From Larix sibirica (taxonomy: Eukaryota > Streptophyta > Pinopsida > Pinales > Pinaceae): a stretch of DNA of 13,090 nucleotides. The notes under the pieces were generated by a model, which worked only from the letters and a program-made list of their open reading frames with translations, made no database searches and was not told where the DNA came from. This document shows, in pieces, positions 10,272-13,090 of the stretch (position 1 is its first letter; the number at the start of each line of letters is the position of its first letter). The position numbers were made by a program, and so were the translations under genes. The stretch lies in contig NWUY0300033303.1 of the NCBI GenBank assembly GCA_004151065.3, positions 49,446 through 62,535 on the forward strand. Direction: 5' to 3'.

Positions 10272-10694
10272 GAATTCAACTCGTTAATCTGGGACCAAAT
10301 TGTATAGATTATGCAAACCTCGAATAGAAACAGAAGCAACACCATCACCACAATCACCAATTGGCGAACCAAGGTGTTCAAAATCCTTGTGCTGAACATG
10401 TTTTAGCAACTTCTTCCAGGTTTCGTTCTCTGGCATATTTGGAAAGAACGTAATCAAAGAGTTTCTCTCTCCCAACAATTATCTTGGATTTATGTTTGGA
10501 GTAGCATAAAAACTTATGTTCTTGAAACACTCAGAATCAAACCTAGGCTTCCAAAGGAGCTCTCGAAAGAAGGAATGGAATATCAAATTCTCACAAATTA
10601 GGGAATTTCACTTCCTCCCTAGGCGAGCTCCCATGTAGTCCCAAATGCTCGACCACCTTCCAGTCCCACGATTTGGTCCAGAACTCATCAGGTT

Positions 10695-11120
10695 TTTGTG
10701 AAGATGAATTATGATGGTGCCTCCAAAGGTAATCCTAGACCAACCGGTTATGGAATTGTCTATAGGAACGATCAAGGTGAAATCCTCCACGTTCTTGTAA
10801 GTAGCATTGGCTCGGACACCAATAACGTGGTAGAATTTTGGGCTCTAACACGCAACATCCAACTGGCAATTCGGATGAACATAACACGACTCGTGGTCGA
10901 AGGAGACTCCTTAGTGGCACACATTCTTTTCTCTAAACTTATCCAAGGAATGTCAGCGGAAAAGGTGTCACCTAGTTGGAGAATTCTCAACCTACTGGAG
11001 ACTCTCTCTCTCTTATGCTGTCTAACCAACTGGACCTTATCCCCTCCAACGTCAATCGAACTACCAACAAAGTGGCCGACATCCTAGCCAACAAGGGAGT
11101 GGAATGCAATGCTGATGAGT
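10695..11120 (+). other. RNase H domain of LINE-B, with frameshift at a TC repeat
   Basis: Frame 0 shows NYDGASKGNPRPTGYG (catalytic Asp at 10713), VVEFWAL (Glu at 10833) and VEGDS (Asp at 10905). The last Asp is in frame 2, in NKVADILANKG (Asp at 11078). The switch from frame 0 to frame 2 falls on the run ACTCTCTCTCTCTT at 11001-11014, a short dinucleotide repeat prone to slippage. All four acidic positions are therefore preserved across the break. The domain marks the C-terminal end of ORF2. Confidence 0.9.
11001..11014 (+). repeat. Short TC dinucleotide repeat at the RNase H frameshift
   Basis: About five consecutive CT/TC units within the LINE-B RNase H coding sequence. The conserved protein signal is in frame 0 before it and frame 2 after it, so a slippage indel here is the simplest explanation of the break. 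Confidence 0.7.
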
Positions 11121-11211
11121 TCCATTATTCCGCCATGCAAGGGGGAAGGACCCAATCTGGAAAGCATGCATGGAAGAGGCGGCCTCAGACAAGTATCTTC
11201 TGACAAAATAG

Positions 11212-11708
11212 ACATCTCTTTCCTAATGCGCTCATACAGATGGAGTGTAAGGATGACAACAATTGCATGCAAACACATGCGAATTAACTCATCCTTAAGG
11301 ATCCTTCAAGCCAACACTTATAACAATTATATGACATTGATTCCTCGCACAAATATCCGAGTGTGTGTGGATATATTGATTTGGAAACCCCCATGTGTGC
11401 ATTATTGCAGATGGGCTCCTGGTATGAATGATCGATGGTATTCAATGGGTTCAACCGTTCATAGGACGAGCCACATGGTCTTCAATCATACTAGTTTTTA
11501 TGGACATTTAAGGTTGTAAGATATGGCAGATCTTGCAGTCCGGACACATTCAATCCTCATCATTTATGGGAATGGTAAGAAGGAGTGTAAGCTCTACTTA
11601 TTCAACAATGTTGACACCATTCTCCCATTTATTCTCTCGTTTTTTGTTTACAATTGCATCACCTACTATTCCTCGTCCCATTTCCTCTCAAGCTTTCGCA
11701 CCAACTTG
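11212..11708 (+). other. Unassigned stretch after LINE-B
   Basis: I recognise no gene here. An open frame at 11109-11519 overlaps the decayed end of LINE-B and has no domain. It contains a GTGTGTGTGG run near 11361-11370 and becomes pyrimidine-rich at about 11610-11690, just before the ATG at 11709, like a leader sequence. It could be the LINE-B 3' untranslated region, host DNA, or part of the element that holds the next reading frame. Confidence 0.4.
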
Positions 11709-12227
11709 ATGGCTCAGGAAGGCAATAGATTTGAGGGAAAGAAGGCAGACCCTTCGCGAGTGAATAGGGAACAACTACGTGCAACACAAGCTGCATGGAT
11801 CTACAGAGCCACTATACCGCCGGGAATCCAGGAGGAAATTGATCGTAAGGAAGCGGCCCCGTGGCAAGAATTGGATAAGGATAAACTCCTGGAGGATTTC
11901 GCTATCCTGGAAGCTTGGATACAAGACCATGGCCCATCCAATACCAAGCACACTTTGTATGAGAAAGCAGTCTCATTGTACTGGATTGTCAAAGGTCTAC
12001 TTGGGAAATTTCTCTTGGAGAAAGCAAAGAAGGAATGAGAGGAAGCAATTCCAGCTGAATTCTGGAGGGAACTCTACTAGGATGTCCATTTTACACACAT
12101 GAAAATTGATGCTATGGCGAGGAATATGGGTTTTCCCTTCTTTTCGAAGATCAACGAGGCTGGTGATTGGTTCGGTTCAAGCAATGAAAACTTGTTGAAG
12201 GAAGACATCGGCAAGCAAGCTCCGTAA
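11709..12227 (+). pseudogene. Unrecognised reading frame of ~172 codons with two internal stops
   Basis: The start is taken at the ATG at 11709 because its context (GATGGCTCAGG) fits plant initiation and the sequence upstream looks like a pyrimidine-rich leader; the open frame itself extends back to 11523. The first part (about 109 residues) is charged and soluble, rich in Lys, Glu and Trp, with a predicted-looking helical segment of repeated Leu/Glu/Lys and no signal peptide or membrane span. After TGA 12036-12038 the same frame remains protein-like, with only TAG 12078-12080 before TAA 12225-12227. This suggests one older protein of about 172 residues with two nonsense mutations. I do not recognise the family. 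Its place next to a possible retroelement promoter makes a retroelement or pararetrovirus protein possible, as does a host gene fragment. Function unknown. Confidence 0.4.
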
Positions 12228-12640
12228 CACTCTGTTGGTTTCAGTCAATTTGTTTAAATGTTAAGGTTTTCTAATCTTTTAATAGCTCTAGCCTGTAGCT
12301 CCTTTAATGCAAAGATAATGGTTTTTTCAGATGGTTCAGACAAGTTTTTTAAAGCATTATATATCCCTGTTTTCTCCTTCTGGGAGAGGGGTTTTTTGTC
12401 TTTTTGGATGACTGTAATTTTACTCTGGTCATGTTGGGTGCTGGAAATGTCTTGTCTGCTCACTCCTATTCAACCCTTTTTCTCTCATTTTGTCTTTTAA
12501 TTTATAACCAAGTCGATTATCCTTTCCAATATCAGGCATGTATTTGAGCAGTATAATTCATTATTACCTTGTTGCATTAATGCTTAGAAATGCTTGTGAT
12601 TATGAATTTTGTTCTTCGTAATGCTGACTTTTGATGAATC
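12228..12640 (+). other. T-rich stretch without a convincing gene
   Basis: Composition is T-rich on the + strand, like a plant 3' flank following the reading frame that ends at 12227. A + strand open frame at 12258-12500 is hydrophobic only because it is antisense to a Lys/Glu-rich minus-strand frame (12254-12463). Neither has a recognised domain. Confidence 0.4.
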
Positions 12641-12694
12641 TATGAGAATCAAGTAAAAGACCTCAGGGAATCTAGGAATCTCGGCTTGGTGATA

Positions 12695-12700
12695 CACGTG
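12695..12700. promoter_or_regulatory. G-box (CACGTG) candidate
   Basis: Palindromic hexamer in the context ACACGTGGGC, the core bound by plant bZIP and bHLH factors. It lies about 275 bases before the TATA box. A single hexamer can occur by chance. Confidence 0.35.
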
Positions 12701-12915
12701 GGCGCTGAAACACTTGGAGAACAGTTGCATATTTCCAGGGCTCGGGTTGATCGTTGCTGAAACAACTCAAGCCATTCCTCTACGCGGTCGGCTGACACCT
12801 ATTTGGCGCTGGGTCAGTTCCAGATTGTAAAGGCACAATTAATGATGAAAAAAATCTATTATGATGTAACAGATATTGTAACTGTTTCTATTTTTTGATG
12901 TATATTCGGCAACCC

Positions 12916-12932
12916 GAAGATCAGAGATCTTC
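12916..12932. repeat. Short perfect hairpin upstream of the TATA box
   Basis: GAAGATC and GATCTTC (7 bases each) are exact reverse complements separated by AGA. It lies about 40 bases before the TATA box and may be a dyad protein-binding site or chance. Confidence 0.5.
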
Positions 12933-12973
12933 ATTCCTTCCTGAATTAAGGAACCTGAGCTGTCTTATCTCAG

Positions 12974-12983
12974 TATATATAGG
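12974..12983 (+). promoter_or_regulatory. TATA box candidate
   Basis: TATATATAGG followed by AAGATGAGA, close in form to strong plant and plant retroelement TATA boxes. Transcription would be expected to start about 30 bases on, near 13005. The run of T/A alternation is symmetrical, so strand is assigned from the following GGAAG context only. Confidence 0.45.
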
Positions 12984-13090
12984 AAGATGAGATGTAACAG
13001 GAGCTGGGAGTCCTTTGTAATTGAACTTATCCATTAATGAAAGAAGCAGTGTTTCTTTGATTCGTTGTTGCTGAGTTAGTTTGGTAGCCT

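Larger units (their letters stand above)
7018..11211 (+). mobile_element. LINE-B: 5'-truncated, heavily decayed plant L1-clade LINE
   Basis: Same orientation as LINE-A but a different subfamily: its motif wording differs throughout (GDPLSP versus GCPLSP, FVDD versus IVDD). It starts inside the endonuclease domain, just after an in-frame TAG at 7018-7020, and has no ORF1, as expected when target-primed reverse transcription stops early. The right end is placed after the RNase H domain, at about 11203-11211. No poly(A) run follows within the next several hundred bases, and no copy of the bases before 7018 (GACAATTTTAG) was found there, so the 3' end may be deleted or overlaid by other sequence. 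Confidence 0.9.
7021..11211 (+). pseudogene. LINE-B ORF2: endonuclease-reverse transcriptase-RNase H polyprotein, truncated and broken
   Basis: Frame 1 carries recognisable ORF2 sequence from 7021 to about 10204, frame 0 from there to about 11000, and frame 2 to a TGA at 11201-11203. A closing stretch at 11149-11211 reads better in frame 1 (IWKACMEEAASDKY). Stops in frame 1 begin at 7795, 8080, 8317, 8398, 8509, 8791, 8890, 8956, 9265, 9277, 9448, 9637, 9784, 9940, 9955 and 10120. Stops in frame 0 begin at 10305, 10404, 10599 and 10620. Several replace residues that the family fixes: the Arg of FRPIALCN (TGA 8509) and the Gln of GIRQGDPLSP (TAG 8890). The N-terminal 25-30 residues are missing, including the first catalytic Asn of the endonuclease. 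An 83-residue linker with charged, Gln-rich coiled-coil character lies at 7801-8079. This copy cannot make a protein. Confidence 0.92.
12650..13090 (+). promoter_or_regulatory. Promoter/leader-like or LTR-like region, possibly start of a retroelement running off the right edge
   Basis: Seen in order: a G-box CACGTG (12695-12700), two GGCGCTG words (12701-12707 and 12805-12811), a hairpin (12916-12932), a TATA box TATATATAGG (12974-12983), an AATGAA polyadenylation-like word (13036-13041), and TTTGGTAGCCT at the extreme end (13080-13090). The last resembles the initiator-Met tRNA primer-binding site of plant retroelements (TGGTATCAGAGC followed by CT) with five bases missing. The spacing from TATA to poly(A)-like word to primer-site-like word fits U3-R-U5 of a plant LTR, or the promoter and leader of a plant pararetrovirus. 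No matching second LTR is visible, and no convincing TG...CA ends were found. Confidence 0.35.

Noticed and set aside
11394-11518. Exon-like block bounded by ATTGCAG and TTGTAAG words
   Set aside because: Splice-like words are short and common; no coding similarity supports an exon.
11109-11519. Plus-strand frame of 136 codons after LINE-B
   Set aside because: Begins inside the decayed LINE-B end in a different frame from the RNase H signal and shows no recognisable motif.
12847-12853. Run of seven A as a possible LINE-B tail
   Set aside because: About 1.6 kb beyond the RNase H end, within promoter-like sequence, and no duplication of the 7018 flank is next to it.
12233-13080. Single long LTR starting at TGTTGG (12233)
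   Set aside because: No matching CCAACA-like end, no polypurine tract just before it, and no second copy in the window.
1-13090. CRISPR array, tRNA, rRNA or bacterial-type operon
   Set aside because: No regularly spaced repeats, no cloverleaf or rRNA signature was noticed, and the gene content is that of plant retrotransposons.

Overview
The window looks like nuclear DNA of a land plant, dominated by degenerate transposable elements. The evidence is two non-LTR retrotransposons (LINEs), both on the + strand. Their endonuclease, reverse transcriptase, zinc-finger and C-terminal RNase H modules follow the order of the plant L1 clade. The first also has a plant-type ORF1 with a DUF4283-like region and a CCHC zinc knuckle. 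The species cannot be named from the sequence. No rRNA, tRNA, CRISPR or bacterial-style operon is visible, and no intact host gene.

Layout: (1) 1-6636 is a nearly full-length LINE (LINE-A). It has a possible 5' leader (1-375), ORF1 (376-2074), ORF2 (2071-6161, overlapping ORF1 by the four bases ATGA), a 3' untranslated region and a 10-A tail (6627-6636). Its frames are broken by eight stop codons and about three frameshifts, yet the catalytic residues are largely still visible. (2) 6637-7017 is an AT-rich spacer with one imperfect hairpin. (3) About 7018-11211 is a second, 5'-truncated LINE (LINE-B). It begins inside the endonuclease domain and lacks ORF1. It carries about 20 in-frame stops and at least two frameshifts, and shows no clear poly(A) tail. 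(4) 11212-11708 has no recognised content. (5) 11709-12227 is an unrecognised reading frame of about 172 codons with two internal stops. (6) 12228-12640 is T-rich sequence without a convincing gene. (7) 12650-13090 resembles a plant promoter/leader or the LTR of a reverse-transcribing element: a G-box, a TATA box, a polyadenylation-like signal and a primer-binding-site-like fragment at the right edge. That element, if real, would continue outside the window.

When intact, the LINE genes would act together. ORF1 protein coats the RNA. The ORF2 endonuclease nicks target DNA, its reverse transcriptase copies the RNA from that nick, and the RNase H removes the RNA template. Neither copy can encode these proteins now. 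The two copies carry very different stop-codon spectra (TGA-dominated in LINE-A, TAG/TAA-dominated in LINE-B), which suggests different ages or mutational histories. I found no clear new biological system. The least explained part is the right end, 11.2-13.1 kb.
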